Shown here piece after piece: positions 45,827 through 57,241 of a stretch of DNA of 64,000 nucleotides. Location of the stretch: NCBI RefSeq assembly GCF_019823065.1, contig NZ_CP081966.1:4433501-4497500 (forward strand). Reading direction: 5' to 3'. The notes beneath the pieces were generated by a model. The model saw only the letters and a program-made list of their open reading frames with translations. It was not told the DNA's origin and ran no database searches. Within the stretch, counting starts at the first letter, position 1. Each line of letters begins with the position of its first letter. A program made the translations under genes and the position numbers. Origin of the DNA: Pseudomonas mosselii. GTDB taxonomy: Bacteria > Pseudomonadota > Gammaproteobacteria > Pseudomonadales > Pseudomonadaceae.

Positions 45827-47269
45827 TTACAGCAGGAACAGCGTGGCCAGGCCGAGGAAGATGAAGAAACCGCCGCTGTCGGTGACCGCCGTGATCATCA
45901 CGCTCGACCCCATCGCCGGATCTCGCCCCAGGCGCGTCAACGTCATCGGGATCAGCACGCCCATCAAGGCGGCCAGCAACAGGTTCAGGGTCATCGCAGC
46001 GGTCATTACCAGGCCCAGCGACCAACTGCCATAGAGCCAGAACGCCACGGCACCGATCACGCCCCCCCAGATCAGGCCATTGAGCAGCGACACCGCCAGC
46101 TCCTTGCGCATCAGACGGCTGGTATTGCCCGGCGACACTTGGTCGAGGGCCATGGCGCGCACGATCATGGTGATGGTCTGGTTACCCGAGTTGCCGCCGA
46201 TACCCGCCACGATCGGCATCAGCGCCGCCAGCGCCACCAGCTTCTCGATGGAGCCTTCGAACAGGCCGATCACCCGCGAGGCGACAAATGCGGTGATCAG
46301 GTTGATGGCCAACCACGCCCAACGGTTGCGCAACGAGCGCCAGACCGAAGCGAAGATGTCTTCTTCCTCGCGCAGACCGGCCATGTTGAGCACTTCGCTC
46401 TCGCTCTCTTCACGAATCAGGTCGACCATTTCATCGATGGTCAGACGACCAATCAGACGCTCGTTCTTGTCCACCACAGGGGCGGACACCAGGTCGTAGC
46501 GTTCGAAGGCCAGGGCGGCGTCGTAGGCATCTTCCTCGGGATGGAAGCTCACCGGGTCATTGGCCATGACCTCCGCGACTTTCTTGTCCGGGTCGTTGAC
46601 CAGCAACCGCTTGATCGGCAGCACACCCTTGAGAATGCCATCGTAATCGACGACGAAGAGCTTGTCGGTGTGCCCCGGCAGCTCCTTGAGCCGGCGCAGG
46701 TAGCGCAACACCACCTCGAGGCTGACGTCTTCGCGAATGGTGACCATCTCGAAGTCCATCAGCGCGCCGACCTGCTCTTCGTCGTAGCTCAGGGCCGAGC
46801 GCACACGCTCGCGCTGCTGGGCATCAAGGCTTTCCATGAGCTCGTGAACGACGTCGCGGGGCAGTTCCGGCGCCAGGTCGGCGAGTTCGTCGGCGTCCAT
46901 TTCCTTGGCGGCAGCCAGCAGCTCGTGATCGTCCATGTCGGCGATCAGGGTCTGGCGTACGGCGTCGGAGACTTCGAGCAGAATGTCGCCGTCGCGATCC
47001 GAGCGCACCAGTTGCCAGACCGTCAGGCGGTCGTCCAGCGGCAAGGCTTCAAGGATGTAGGCGATGTCGGCGGGGTGCAGGTCGTCGAGCTTGCGCTGCA
47101 ACTCGACAAGGTTCTGACGGTGGACGAGGTTTTCCACCAGGTCATGGTGATGACCTTCCTGACGGTGCGTCAGGTCCTCGACCACCCGCTGGCGCTGCAG
47201 CAGTTCGATCACCTGGGCCAGGCGATCCTGCAGGCTGTCTTGGGCTTTCTTTACTTCGATTTCGGTCAT
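45827..47269 (-). CDS. mgtE: Magnesium transporter MgtE
   Basis: MgtE (480 aa) is a Mg2+ channel/transporter. It has a cytosolic N domain (about 40-160), two CBS domains (about 165-295, DFEMVTIREDVSLEVVLRYL and NERLIGRLTIDEMVDLIREE) and a C-terminal membrane domain of five segments. The membrane domain contains ALMPIVAGIGGNSGNQT, the family signature. ATG 47269 (MTEIEVKKAQDSL) has GGAG seven bases upstream. Confidence 0.95.
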   Translation of the reverse strand: MTEIEVKKAQDSLQDRLAQVIELLQRQRVVEDLTHRQEGHHHDLVENLVHRQNLVELQRKLDDLHPADIAYILEALPLDDRLTVWQLVRSDRDGDILLEVSDAVRQTLIADMDDHELLAAAKEMDADELADLAPELPRDVVHELMESLDAQQRERVRSALSYDEEQVGALMDFEMVTIREDVSLEVVLRYLRRLKELPGHTDKLFVVDYDGILKGVLPIKRLLVNDPDKKVAEVMANDPVSFHPEEDAYDAALAFERYDLVSAPVVDKNERLIGRLTIDEMVDLIREESESEVLNMAGLREEEDIFASVWRSLRNRWAWLAINLITAFVASRVIGLFEGSIEKLVALAALMPIVAGIGGNSGNQTITMIVRAMALDQVSPGNTSRLMRKELAVSLLNGLIWGGVIGAVAFWLYGSWSLGLVMTAAMTLNLLLAALMGVLIPMTLTRLGRDPAMGSSVMITAVTDSGGFFIFLGLATLFLL

Positions 47270-47632
47270 AGGCGAACTCCACTCCCAGCAGCGGAGCACG
47301 CCGGGAGAATCAATCGGTCAGATCTGGCTGCATGAAGCGTGTTAGCGAGTAACTACTGGGTAAGTCCATGGTGGGATTCCACAAGCCCCGGCGGGGCTGA
47401 CGGGCGCAATCATACACTGTGTAAGCTGTCGGATCGCTTAAATTTTTGGCCAGAACAATCGTTTGCGCGCTAAAGCTGTGACAACGCTCGAAGCCATCAG
47501 TGCGACGGTCACTCTGGCGTGAAAAGCACATTCGTCGTGTGCCAACTCGATGTGCATCGCCGATCCCTGCAGGGACCTCCTACAGAACAGCGTAGATGGA
47601 CATCCATGACAATTCAGCGCGCCAGAAAAACA
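47270..47632. other. Non-coding region upstream of mgtE
   Basis: This region of about 360 bp must contain the mgtE promoter and leader. I looked for a Mg2+ riboswitch-like or terminator structure in the leader and recognised none. No credible gene is present. Confidence 0.4.
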
Positions 47633-47660
47633 AAAAGCCCGCTCTAATGAGCGGGCTTCT
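47633..47660 (-). terminator. Terminator of the tRNA operon
   Basis: AAGCCCGCTC-TAAT-GAGCGGGCTT is a perfect 10-bp stem with a T-rich tail on the minus strand, 8 bp after the last tRNA-Arg. Confidence 0.88.
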
Positions 47661-47667
47661 TGATGTA

Positions 47668-47744
47668 TGGCGGACTCAGGAGGATTCGAACCTCCGACCG
47701 CTCGGTTCGTAGCCGAGTACTCTATCCAGCTGAGCTATGAGTCC
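47668..47744 (-). tRNA. tRNA-Arg (anticodon ACG), copy 4 of operon
   Basis: 77 nt with the acceptor stem GGACTCA/TGAGTCC, discriminator G and encoded CCA. The anticodon loop CTACGAA is closed by CTCGG/CCGAG, and the T stem is GGAGG/CCTCC. It reads CGT and, after deamination to inosine, other CGN codons. Confidence 0.96.
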
Positions 47745-47815
47745 GTGGTGGTAGTTTTAGGCCAGATTACCACTGGCTTGTTGAAGCGTCTTTGCAAGCA
47801 GAGCCACTTCAAAAG

Positions 47816-47892
47816 TGGCGGACTCAGCAGGATTCGAACCTGCGACCGCTCGGTTCGTAGCCGAGTACTCTATCCAGCTGAGCTATGAGTCC
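47816..47892 (-). tRNA. tRNA-Arg (anticodon ACG), copy 3 of operon
   Basis: As the neighbouring copy, but with the T stem GCAGG/CCTGC; one base pair is flipped relative to the outer copies. CCA is encoded. Confidence 0.96.
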
Positions 47893-47964
47893 GTCGTTGG
47901 TAGTTTTAGGCCAGATTACCACTGGCTTGTTGAAGCGTCTTTGCAAGCGAAGCCACTTCAAAAA

Positions 47965-48041
47965 TGGCGGACTCAGCAGGATTCGAACCTGCGACCGCTC
48001 GGTTCGTAGCCGAGTACTCTATCCAGCTGAGCTATGAGTCC
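47965..48041 (-). tRNA. tRNA-Arg (anticodon ACG), copy 2 of operon
   Basis: Identical in sequence type to the copy at 47816-47892 (T stem GCAGG/CCTGC), with anticodon loop CTACGAA and CCA encoded. Confidence 0.96.
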
Positions 48042-48111
48042 GTGGGGTAGTTTTAGACCAGATTACCACTGGTGGATTGAAGCAGCCTTGCAGGCAAAGC
48101 CACTTCAAAAG

Positions 48112-48188
48112 TGGCGGACTCAGGAGGATTCGAACCTCCGACCGCTCGGTTCGTAGCCGAGTACTCTATCCAGCTGAGCTATGAGTCC
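48112..48188 (-). tRNA. tRNA-Arg (anticodon ACG), copy 1 of operon
   Basis: T stem GGAGG/CCTCC as in the copy at 47668-47744, with anticodon loop CTACGAA and CCA encoded. It is the first Arg copy after tRNA-Ser. Confidence 0.96.
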
Positions 48189-48236
48189 GTGTCTTGCTGC
48201 GCCATTCGGATCGCTTTAAGCGCTCCAGGCAAATAA

Positions 48237-48327
48237 TGGCGGTGAAGGGGGGATTCGAACCCCCGATACCCTTATGAGGTATACTCCCTTAGCAGGGGAG
48301 CGCCTTCGGCCACTCGGCCACCTCACC
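48237..48327 (-). tRNA. tRNA-Ser (anticodon GCT)
   Basis: A 91-nt class II tRNA with a long variable arm. The acceptor stem is GGTGAGG/CTTCACC with discriminator G and encoded CCA. The anticodon loop CTGCTAA is closed by CTCCC/GGGAG, and the T arm is GGGGG-TTCGAAT-CCCCC. It reads AGC and AGT. Confidence 0.96.
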
Positions 48328-48341
48328 GCAACACGAGGCGA

Positions 48342-48370
48342 ATATTAAACACACCCTTCCTCGTTTGCAA
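48342..48370 (-). promoter_or_regulatory. Sigma-70 promoter of the tRNA-Ser/Arg operon
   Basis: The minus strand reads TTGCAA, 17 bases, then TAATAT, followed by a GC-containing discriminator (TCGCC). It ends 15 bp before the tRNA-Ser 5' end. The strength and discriminator fit a stringently controlled stable-RNA promoter. Confidence 0.8.
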
Positions 48371-48373
48371 CCC

Positions 48374-48399
48374 TTTTTTTGAAAAAAACTTCAAAAAAA
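48374..48399 (-). terminator. AT-only stem-loop directly after csrA
   Basis: TTTTTTTGAA (48374-48383) pairs with TTCAAAAAAA (48390-48399), immediately next to the csrA stop codon. It has T-runs on both strands. The absence of GC pairs is odd for a terminator in this genome. Confidence 0.5.
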
Positions 48400-48588
48400 T
48401 TAAAGGCTTGGCTCCTCGTCCTTCTCTTTCTTGATCCGCAGGTAGATTTCCTCGCGGTGAACAGCCACTTCCTTGGGCGCGCTAACGCCAATACGCACCT
48501 GGTTGCCTTTGACACCCAGGACCGTCACGGTGATCTCACCGTCACCAATGATCAGGCTCTCGGCGCACCGACGAGTCAGAATCAGCAT
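48400..48588 (-). CDS. csrA: Carbon storage regulator CsrA/RsmA
   Basis: CsrA (62 aa) is the RNA-binding post-transcriptional regulator acting on GGA motifs. It represses biofilm and secondary metabolism and promotes motility in Pseudomonas. The sequence [20 protein letters not shown] followed by [20 protein letters not shown] is diagnostic, with R44 conserved in the VHREEI motif. ATG 48588 has GAGGAG upstream. It lies between lysC and the tRNA operon, the usual order in pseudomonads. Confidence 0.97.
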   Translation of the reverse strand: MLILTRRCAESLIIGDGEITVTVLGVKGNQVRIGVSAPKEVAVHREEIYLRIKKEKDEEPSL

Positions 48589-48722
48589 AGTTTTCTCCTC
48601 ACATGAATCTTCAGGGACAACAGTCTTTGAAAAGCAGGGCCTGGCCGGGGACAACGGCACTGGCCCGGATCGACCGCCACGACTGCCTGGACAGGGACAG
48701 CCGCAGCGACCAGAAACGCGAA

Positions 48723-48742
48723 GGGCGCGGCAAGCCGCGCCC
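48723..48742 (-). terminator. Stem-loop after lysC
   Basis: GGGCGCGGC-AA-GCCGCGCCC is a perfect 9-bp stem 15 bp after the lysC stop. No T-run follows, so it may terminate inefficiently, letting lysC transcripts read into csrA. Confidence 0.45.
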
Positions 48743-48756
48743 CTCCAAGCAGCGTG

Positions 48757-49992
48757 TCACTCACCCTGTCGGGCAGGCGCGTCAAGCTCGAACGCGGTGT
48801 GCAGCGCGCGCACGGCCAGCTCCAGGTACTTCTCTTCGATCACTACCGAGACCTTGATCTCGGAGGTGGAGATCATCTGGATGTTGATGCTCTCCTTGGC
48901 CAGGGCCTCGAACATGCGACTGGCAACGCCCGCGTGGGAGCGCATGCCGACGCCGACGATCGACACCTTGGCGATCTTGGTATCGCCGATCACTTCACGC
49001 GCGCCAATTTCGCGGGCGGTATTCTCCAGCACGCTCAACGCCTTCTCGTACTCGTTGCGGTGCACAGTGAAGGTGAAGTCGGTGGTGTTATCGTGCGAGA
49101 CGTTCTGCACGATCATGTCGACTTCGATGTTGGCAGCGCTGATCGGACCGAGGATCTTGAAGGCAACGCCCGGGGTATCCGGGACGCCACGAATGGTCAG
49201 CTTGGCCTCATCACGGTTGAAGGCGATACCGGAAATGATCGGCTGTTCCATGGATTCCTCTTCATCGATGGTAATGAGGGTACCCGGACCCTCCTTGAAG
49301 CTGTGCAGCACGCGCAGCGGGACGTTGTACTTGCCGGCGAACTCCACCGAGCGGATCTGCAGCACCTTGGAGCCGAGGCTGGCCATTTCCAGCATCTCCT
49401 CGAAGGTGATCTTCTCCAGGCGCTGGGCCTGGGGCACGACACGCGGGTCGGTGGTATAGACGCCATCGACATCGGTGTAGATCTGGCACTCGTCGGCCTT
49501 CAGCGCCGCCGCCAGGGCCACGCCGGTGGTATCGGAGCCGCCACGACCGAGGGTGGTGATGTTGCCGTGCTCGTCGACACCTTGGAAACCGGCGACCACC
49601 ACGACACGGCCGGCCTTGAGGTCGGCGCGGATCTTCTGGTCGTCGATCTGCAGGATGCGCGCCTTGTTGTGCGCACTGTCGGTGAGGATGCGCACCTGGT
49701 TGCCGGTGTAGGACACCGCCGGCACGCCGCGCTTCATCAGGGCCATGGACAACAGGGCGATGGTGACCTGCTCGCCGGTCGAGACGATCACATCCAGCTC
49801 CCGGGGTTCGGGCTTGTCGGTGATCTGCTTCGCCAAGTCGATCAGGCGATTGGTTTCCCCGCTCATCGCCGACAGCACAACCACCAGGTCGGTGCCTTGC
49901 TCGCGGAATTTCTTGACCTTGTCGGCAACCTGCTCGATCCGCTCGATGGAACCGACAGAGGTACCGCCAAATTTCTGTACGATCAACGCCAT
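48757..49992 (-). CDS. lysC: Aspartokinase
   Basis: Aspartate kinase (411 aa) catalyses the first step of lysine, threonine and methionine synthesis. The N-terminal kinase domain begins ALIVQKFGGTSVGSIERIEQ; the catalytic region has VVVLSAMSGETNRLIDLAKQ. Two C-terminal ACT domains (about 260-411) include FNRDEAKLTIRGVPDTPGVA and MRSHAGVASRMFEALAKESI for feedback control. An internal start near residue 240 may give a beta subunit, as in related enzymes. It lies between alaS and csrA. Confidence 0.96.
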   Translation of the reverse strand: MALIVQKFGGTSVGSIERIEQVADKVKKFREQGTDLVVVLSAMSGETNRLIDLAKQITDKPEPRELDVIVSTGEQVTIALLSMALMKRGVPAVSYTGNQVRILTDSAHNKARILQIDDQKIRADLKAGRVVVVAGFQGVDEHGNITTLGRGGSDTTGVALAAALKADECQIYTDVDGVYTTDPRVVPQAQRLEKITFEEMLEMASLGSKVLQIRSVEFAGKYNVPLRVLHSFKEGPGTLITIDEEESMEQPIISGIAFNRDEAKLTIRGVPDTPGVAFKILGPISAANIEVDMIVQNVSHDNTTDFTFTVHRNEYEKALSVLENTAREIGAREVIGDTKIAKVSIVGVGMRSHAGVASRMFEALAKESINIQMISTSEIKVSVVIEEKYLELAVRALHTAFELDAPARQGE

Positions 49993-50075
49993 TTCAAAGG
50001 TGCCTCAGCCCTCAAGGGCCCCAAAAAACAATCCAACATGGCGGAGACGCCGACCAGACCGACGCCCCCGCCATC

Positions 50076-52700
50076 TCAAAGTCCCTGCTCGGCGAACGGC
50101 ACGGCCAGGGCCAGCGCCTGGTCCAGCGCGGCGACGTCGACGCCACCGCCCTGGGCCATGTCAGGACGACCGCCGCCCTTGCCACCGACCGCTGCAGCAG
50201 CTTGTTTCATCAGGTCGCCAGCCTTGAGTTGGCTGGAGAGGTCCTTGGTCACGCCAGCCACCAGCACGACCTTGCCCTCATGCTCGCTGCCCAGCAGGAT
50301 CACTGCGTGGCCGAGCTTGTTTTTCAGTTGATCGACGAGCGCCAGCAGCGCCTTGCCATCCTGCCCATCCAGGCGGGCGGCGAGGACCTTGGCACCCTTG
50401 ACCTCAACGGCCGCGTTGGAGAGATCATCCCCGGCGGCGCTGGCGGCCTTGGCCTGCAGCTGCTCAAGCTGCTTTTCCAGCTGGCGGTTGCGCTCGAGCA
50501 CAGCCGACAGCTTGTCGATCAGGTTGTCGCGATTGCCCTTGACCAGTTGCGCGGCTTCCTTGACCTGCTCTTCGGCAGTGTTCAGGTAGGCCAGCGCAGC
50601 AGCGCCGGTGATCGCTTCGATACGGCGCACGCCAGAGGCCACGCCGCCTTCGCTGATGATCTTGAACAGGCTGATGTCGCCAGTGCGTTTGGCGTGGATG
50701 CCGCCGCACAGCTCGACGGAGAAGTCACCGCCCATGCTCAGCACGCGCACGGTGTCGCCGTACTTCTCACCGAACAGCGCCATGGCGCCCTTGGCCTTGG
50801 CGGTCTCGATGTCGGTCAGCTCGGTCTGCACCTCGGTGTTGCGACGCACCTCGCGGTTGACAATGTCTTCCAGGGCCTTGATCTGCTCCGGTTTGACCGC
50901 CTCGAAGTGGCTGAAGTCGAAACGCAGGCGCTGGCTGTCTACCAGCGAGCCTTTCTGCTGCACGTGTTCACCCAGCACCTGGCGCAGGGCTTCGTGCAGC
51001 AGGTGAGTGGCGGAGTGGTTCAACGAGGTGGCGTGCTGCACTTCGGCATCGACGCGAGCATCAACCACGGCGCCGACAGTCAGCGCACCACTGGCGACCA
51101 CGCCGTGGTGCAGGAAGGCACCGCCGGTCTTGGTGGTGTCGCGCACGTCGAAGCGCACGGCGCCGGCCTGCAGATAGCCGCTGTCACCGACCTGACCACC
51201 GGACTCTGCGTAGAACGGGGTGCGATCAAGGACAACAACGCCCTCCTCGCCTTCTGCCAGTTGCTCAACGGCCTGGCCGTCCTTGTACAGAGCGATGACC
51301 TTGCCCTGACCTTCGGTAGCGTCGTAGCCGAGGAAGTCGGTGGCAGTGTCGACCTTGACCAGGCTGTTGTAGTCCATGCCGAAGGCGCTGGCGGAGCGGG
51401 CACGCTCACGCTGGGCCTCCATCTCGCGCTCGAAGCCGGCTTCGTCGATGGTCAGCTCGCGCTCGCGGGCGATGTCGGCGGTCAGGTCCATGGGGAAGCC
51501 GTAGGTGTCGTACAGCTTGAACACCACGTCGCCCGGCACGACCTTGCCCTGCAGTTGTGCCAGGTCCTGCTCGAGGATGCGCAGGCCCTGCTCGAGGGTC
51601 TTGGCGAACTGCTCTTCCTCGGTCTTGAGCACGCGCTCGATGTGTGCCTGCTGGCTCTTGAGCTCAGGGAATGCTTCGCCCATCTCGGCCACCAGCGCGG
51701 CGACGATCTTGTGGAAGAAGCTACCCTTGGCGCCCAGCTTGTTGCCGTGGCGGCAGGCACGACGAATGATGCGGCGCAGCACGTAGCCGCGGCCTTCGTT
51801 GGACGGCAACACGCCGTCGGCGATCAGGAAGCCGCAGGAACGGATGTGGTCGGCGACCACTTTCAGCGACGGCTGATCGTCATTGGCGCAACCGATGGCT
51901 TTGGCGGCAGCAGCCAGCAGGCTCTGGAACAGGTCGATCTCGTAATTCGAGTGCACGTGCTGCATGACCGCACTGATGCGCTCCAGGCCCATGCCGGTGT
52001 CCACCGACGGGGCGGGCAACGGGTGCAGGACACCGTCGGCGGTGCGGTTGAACTGCATGAAGACGTTGTTCCAGATCTCGATGTAGCGGTCGCCGTCTTC
52101 TTCCGGCGAGCCGGGTGGGCCGCCCCAGATGTCGGCGCCGTGGTCGTAGAAGATCTCGGTGCATGGGCCGCACGGGCCGGTGTCGCCCATGGTCCAGAAG
52201 TTGTCGGAAGCGTACGGGGCGCCCTTGTTGTCACCGATGCGCACCATGCGCTCGGCCGGCACGCCGACTTCCTTGGTCCAGATATCGTAGGCTTCGTCGT
52301 CACTGGCGTAGACGGTGACCCACAGTTTTTCCTTCGGCAGGTTCAGCCACTTGTCCGAAGTCAGGAAGGTCCAGGCGAAGGTGATGGCATCGCGCTTGAA
52401 ATAGTCGCCGAAGCTGAAGTTGCCCAGCATCTCGAAGAAGGTGTGATGACGGGCGGTGTAGCCGACGTTTTCCAGGTCGTTGTGCTTGCCGCCGGCGCGT
52501 ACGCACTTCTGGCTGCTCACGGCGCGGGTATAGGCGCGCTTTTCCTGGCCGAGGAAGCAGTCCTTGAACTGGTTCATGCCGGCGTTGGTGAACAGCAGGG
52601 TCGGGTCATTGCCCGGGATCAGGGAGCTGGAGGCAACGCGAGTATGTCCCTGCTCTTCGAAGAAGCGGAGGAAGGCTTCACGGATTTCTGCGCTTTTCAT
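50076..52700 (-). CDS. alaS: Alanine-tRNA ligase
   Basis: AlaRS (874 aa) charges tRNA-Ala. The class II catalytic domain starts [20 protein letters not shown], with motif 2 region [20 protein letters not shown]. The editing domain has the zinc motif [20 protein letters not shown] and [17 protein letters not shown]. The C-terminal C-Ala domain ends at [19 protein letters not shown] 52700 has GGAAGAA upstream; the frame continues to 52763 but without a ribosome site. Confidence 0.97.
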   Translation of the reverse strand: MKSAEIREAFLRFFEEQGHTRVASSSLIPGNDPTLLFTNAGMNQFKDCFLGQEKRAYTRAVSSQKCVRAGGKHNDLENVGYTARHHTFFEMLGNFSFGDYFKRDAITFAWTFLTSDKWLNLPKEKLWVTVYASDDEAYDIWTKEVGVPAERMVRIGDNKGAPYASDNFWTMGDTGPCGPCTEIFYDHGADIWGGPPGSPEEDGDRYIEIWNNVFMQFNRTADGVLHPLPAPSVDTGMGLERISAVMQHVHSNYEIDLFQSLLAAAAKAIGCANDDQPSLKVVADHIRSCGFLIADGVLPSNEGRGYVLRRIIRRACRHGNKLGAKGSFFHKIVAALVAEMGEAFPELKSQQAHIERVLKTEEEQFAKTLEQGLRILEQDLAQLQGKVVPGDVVFKLYDTYGFPMDLTADIARERELTIDEAGFEREMEAQRERARSASAFGMDYNSLVKVDTATDFLGYDATEGQGKVIALYKDGQAVEQLAEGEEGVVVLDRTPFYAESGGQVGDSGYLQAGAVRFDVRDTTKTGGAFLHHGVVASGALTVGAVVDARVDAEVQHATSLNHSATHLLHEALRQVLGEHVQQKGSLVDSQRLRFDFSHFEAVKPEQIKALEDIVNREVRRNTEVQTELTDIETAKAKGAMALFGEKYGDTVRVLSMGGDFSVELCGGIHAKRTGDISLFKIISEGGVASGVRRIEAITGAAALAYLNTAEEQVKEAAQLVKGNRDNLIDKLSAVLERNRQLEKQLEQLQAKAASAAGDDLSNAAVEVKGAKVLAARLDGQDGKALLALVDQLKNKLGHAVILLGSEHEGKVVLVAGVTKDLSSQLKAGDLMKQAAAAVGGKGGGRPDMAQGGGVDVAALDQALALAVPFAEQGL

Positions 52701-53080
52701 AGGTTCTTCCACGGAAACGGCGGCCACGCGTCGAATCGACGAAACGACGGCAAAGGGCCGCATTATATCGGTCCTGCAGTCTCGGTGCAGTGTGTTTATG
52801 CGATAGAAACCGTCGAATGGACGGTTTGTCGGACTACAGCAATTGAAAACGGCATGACCGCGATGCTAAAGCCAGCGTTTCGCTACTGGCAAGCCAATTA
52901 CGGTCCCGGGGCGGGGAAAATTAACAGCTTGGTGAATTAAAAGAATTTCATCACCGAAAGGATCCAAAACCAGCCAGGCGCGCAGCACTCCTGCAGGAGC
53001 GGCCTTGTGTCGCGAAAGGGCTGCGTAGCAGCCCCGGGGATCTCAGTAGCGAAGCTGATATTGCCGGGGTCGCGCAAGGC
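52701..53080. other. alaS-astE intergenic region with REP element
   Basis: This 380-bp region holds the alaS promoter (no clear consensus seen) and a REP-like sequence at 52992-53036 with the hairpin GGGCTGC-GTA-GCAGCCC. The hairpin lies about 47 bp past the astE stop and may end the aru operon. There is no credible gene. Confidence 0.5.
52992..53036. repeat. REP-like element
   Basis: CTGCAGGAGCGGCCTTGTGT resembles the REP at 45756-45803 (GTAGGAGCGGCC) and is followed by the hairpin GGGCTGC/GCAGCCC. Confidence 0.65.
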
Positions 53081-54088
53081 TTAAGCCAGCCGCTGCCCCG
53101 AATCCGGCACGATGAGGATGCCGGCGCGCAGCCCGTTTTTCACCTTGGGGTTGGGGAAGATGATCCGCGCGCCCTCCTCCTCCACCACCCAGCGCGTCTC
53201 TGCCAGGTCCTCGGCCAGCAGGTAACCCTTGCTCAGCTCGGAGAAGTTCTCGATGTCCGCCGGCAGGTGCAGGTGGAAGCTGTCGCTGTGCTTGATGATC
53301 TCGCGGGCGACGCTGAACAGCTTGAGGCCATCCAGGGACTGCTCGGTTTGCGGCTCGGTATCCTCGATGAGCTGGATCAGGCGCGCCTCGAGCCGGTCGA
53401 GGTTGACCTCTTCGTTCTGCCCGAACGGGCGGGCCTTGCCGAGTTCCAGGGTGAAGGCCTCGGCGTCGAGCTGCTCGTAGGTGAATGCGCTGAAGGTGAT
53501 CGACGACTTGCTCTGCAGCAGCACCGCCTCCATGCCGGCCGCAGCCAGACGGGCCAGCTCGCGTCGGGAATGCCGGCGACCTTCCTTGTAGGGATACAGG
53601 GCAAACTGCTCGATCTTCGACCCGCGAATGGCAGTATGCAGGTCGTAATGCAGGCGGGTGCGCTCGGGCTTGCTGAAGAACACCCGGGCGAACTGTTCGA
53701 GCTCGGCGGCACGCAGCGCCTCGAAGCCACTGGAGAGTTCATGACGGCCATTGAACAGGCGGTTGATGTCCTGTTCGATGAAGCGCTCGCCCTTGCGGAT
53801 CGCCGCTGGGTTGCCGAACAGGAACAGCACCCGCGCGCGCGGCTTGATCTTGCCGTTTGCAACACCGTGCAGCAGCCTTTCGAGCAGCTCGATCGGCGCC
53901 GTCTCGTTGCCATGGATACCGGCCGACAACAGCAGGTCGAGACCGCAATCCTCACCTTCGGGCGGACGCACTTCCAGCGCACCCTCCCCCAGCCAGCGCA
54001 AACGCACGCCCCGGGTGGTCACTTGGGTCTTCTCGGCCGGTTCGTGATCGGTCAGGGTCAGCTCAAGCAGTTTGCCAAGGGCGAGCAT
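53081..54088 (-). CDS. astE: Succinylglutamate desuccinylase
   Basis: AstE/AruE (335 aa) performs the last step of the AST pathway, hydrolysing succinylglutamate to succinate and glutamate. Zinc ligands are visible as H59 and E62 in [10 protein letters not shown] and H151 in [13 protein letters not shown] 54088 ([12 protein letters not shown]) has AAGGAAG upstream. The frame continues through the upstream gene, but that part is not coding here. It is the last gene of the aru operon. Confidence 0.95.
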   Translation of the reverse strand: MLALGKLLELTLTDHEPAEKTQVTTRGVRLRWLGEGALEVRPPEGEDCGLDLLLSAGIHGNETAPIELLERLLHGVANGKIKPRARVLFLFGNPAAIRKGERFIEQDINRLFNGRHELSSGFEALRAAELEQFARVFFSKPERTRLHYDLHTAIRGSKIEQFALYPYKEGRRHSRRELARLAAAGMEAVLLQSKSSITFSAFTYEQLDAEAFTLELGKARPFGQNEEVNLDRLEARLIQLIEDTEPQTEQSLDGLKLFSVAREIIKHSDSFHLHLPADIENFSELSKGYLLAEDLAETRWVVEEEGARIIFPNPKVKNGLRAGILIVPDSGQRLA

Positions 54089-54098
54089 AGGCGCTTCC

Positions 54099-54389
54099 TT
54101 AGTGGTGGTGGCCGCAGTCCGGGCCGTGGACGTGGTCGTCGTCACCGGCGACATCGGCCGGTTCCATTTCCAGTTGCAGGCTGACCAGGTTGGTGGCCAT
54201 CGGGCGCAGCAGCAGATTGGCGTACTCGGTGTCGTCTTCCTCGACATCGACGCCGATCAGCAGCTGGCCGCGGCCGTCCTGCTGGATCCACACTTCCTTG
54301 CCTTGCCAGACCACGGCAAAACGGGTGCAGGAGGTTTCCAGCTGGGTGCCGTCTTCATCTTCCAGGATCAGGCGCAGGGCGTCGGACAT
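54099..54389 (-). CDS. Small acidic protein of the aru operon (His-rich C-terminus)
   Basis: This 96-aa protein of unknown function is found between aruB and aruE in Pseudomonas (PA0900-like position). It is acidic ([19 protein letters not shown]), with a C-terminal tail [11 protein letters not shown] that could bind metal. It lies 15 bp after astB and 10 bp before astE, so it is co-transcribed. AstE is a zinc enzyme, so a metal-handling role is possible but unproven. Confidence 0.85.
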   Translation of the reverse strand: MSDALRLILEDEDGTQLETSCTRFAVVWQGKEVWIQQDGRGQLLIGVDVEEDDTEYANLLLRPMATNLVSLQLEMEPADVAGDDDHVHGPDCGHHH

Positions 54390-54404
54390 TGCAATTTCTC
54401 TCTA

Positions 54405-55754
54405 TCAAGGTTGGCGTTGGAACGGATACACCGAACCCAGCTTGAGGATCTGGGTCAGTTCATCCAGGGCCGTGCGGCATTCCACCAGCAACTGCGGGTC
54501 GGCCAGGTCCGCTTCGCCGAGGCGATCGCGGTAATGCTTGTCGATCCACTGCACCAGGGTGTCGTACAGCGAGGCGGTCATGATAACGCCTGGATTGACC
54601 GCCGCCAGTTCGTTTTCCTTCAGTGCCACACGCAGACGCAGGCAAGCCGGGCCGCCACCGTTCTGCATGCTCTGCTTGAGGTCGAACACCTTGACCTCCT
54701 TCACCGGACCGCCCCGGCTGGTCAATTGACTCAGGTAAGCCCAGACGCGCTCGTTGTTGCGGCACTCTTCCGGCACCACCAGCAGCATCGAACCGTCCTC
54801 GCGGCTGAGCAACTGGCTGTTGAACAGGTAGGAACGCACCGCGTCCTCCACCGTCACTGCCGCGCGCGGCACGCAGATACCCTGGAAGTTGCCACCCTTG
54901 CTGGCCAGTTTAGCCTGCAACTGGCCGAGCACCGCGTGGGTCTCGAGGAAGGCGTCTTCGTGGTAGAACAGCACCTCGCCGTTGCCCACCGAGATCACGT
55001 CGTTGTGGAACACGCCCTGGTCGATCACCGCCGGATTCTGTTGAGCGTAGACCACGCCATCATCGCTCAGCCCGTGCAGGCGAGCGACAGCCTGGGAGGC
55101 TTCCAGGGTCTGGCGCGCCGGATACTTCTGCGGCGCGGGATAGCGGCTGTCGAAGGCGCTGCGGCCATAGACGAAGAACTCGACGCCGGCCTCGCCATAG
55201 GCGCGGCAGAAGCGGGTGTGGTTGGCCGCGCCCTCGTCACCGAACTGGGCCACCGCTGGCAGCGCCTCATGGTGGGCGAAGACCTTGTCATCGCTGAACA
55301 TGGCGCCCAGCACACGGCTGGTGGTCGGGTGCTCGATGCTGCGGTGGTACTTGCAGTTGAGGTTGGCGGCGGTGAAGTGCACGCGGCCATCGGCAGTGTC
55401 GGCGCTGGGGCTGACGGTGGCGGCGTTGGCCACCCACATGCTCGAGGCCGAGCAACTGGCGACCAGCAGCGGCATGGCTTCCTTCGCGGCGCGCTGGATC
55501 ACTTCGCCGTCGCTGCCGGTGAAGCCCAGGCGGCGCAAGGCGGCCACGTCCGGGCGCTCCTGCGGGGCCAGCACGCCCTGCTTGAAGCCCATTTCCATCA
55601 GCGCCTTCATCTTCGCCAGGCCCTGGCGCGCCGCCTCGCGCGGGTTGGAACCCTGCTGGCTGTTGCTCTGCGAGGCCACGTTGCCGTAGGACAGGCCGCC
55701 GTAGTTGTGGGTCGGCCCCACCAGGCCATCAAAATTCACTTCAAAGGATTTCAT
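54405..55754 (-). CDS. astB: N-succinylarginine dihydrolase
   Basis: AstB/AruB (449 aa) converts succinylarginine to succinylornithine, CO2 and ammonia. It starts [20 protein letters not shown], the family signature; the catalytic Cys lies in [17 protein letters not shown] near the C-terminus. ATG 55754 has GGAG eight bases upstream; a TTG two codons earlier is unlikely. It lies 23 bp after astD. Confidence 0.96.
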   Translation of the reverse strand: MKSFEVNFDGLVGPTHNYGGLSYGNVASQSNSQQGSNPREAARQGLAKMKALMEMGFKQGVLAPQERPDVAALRRLGFTGSDGEVIQRAAKEAMPLLVASCSASSMWVANAATVSPSADTADGRVHFTAANLNCKYHRSIEHPTTSRVLGAMFSDDKVFAHHEALPAVAQFGDEGAANHTRFCRAYGEAGVEFFVYGRSAFDSRYPAPQKYPARQTLEASQAVARLHGLSDDGVVYAQQNPAVIDQGVFHNDVISVGNGEVLFYHEDAFLETHAVLGQLQAKLASKGGNFQGICVPRAAVTVEDAVRSYLFNSQLLSREDGSMLLVVPEECRNNERVWAYLSQLTSRGGPVKEVKVFDLKQSMQNGGGPACLRLRVALKENELAAVNPGVIMTASLYDTLVQWIDKHYRDRLGEADLADPQLLVECRTALDELTQILKLGSVYPFQRQP

Positions 55755-55777
55755 CGGCAAGGCTCCGAGACCGGTTG

Positions 55778-57241
<1,464 letters not shown>

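Larger units (their letters stand above)
47668..48188. repeat. Tandem repeats of tRNA-Arg plus spacer (about 148 bp)
   Basis: Four tRNA copies recur at periods of 148, 149 and 147 bp. The spacers also match each other: TAGTTTTAG-CCAGATTACCACTGG, then GAAGC and GCCACTTCAAAA. The whole unit was therefore duplicated rather than the tRNA alone. Confidence 0.85.

Noticed and set aside
47270..47632. Possible Mg2+ riboswitch in the mgtE leader
   Set aside because: I could not find conserved M-box-like helices or a terminator/antiterminator pair in the region.
47668..48188. Regularly spaced repeats that look CRISPR-like
   Set aside because: The repeated unit is a tRNA-Arg gene with a conserved spacer. 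Spacers are homologous to each other, not unique, and no cas genes are present.
50202..52940. 912-codon open frame opposite alaS
   Set aside because: It is the mirror frame of a well-defined AlaRS gene with high third-position GC. No ribosome site or family signature is present.
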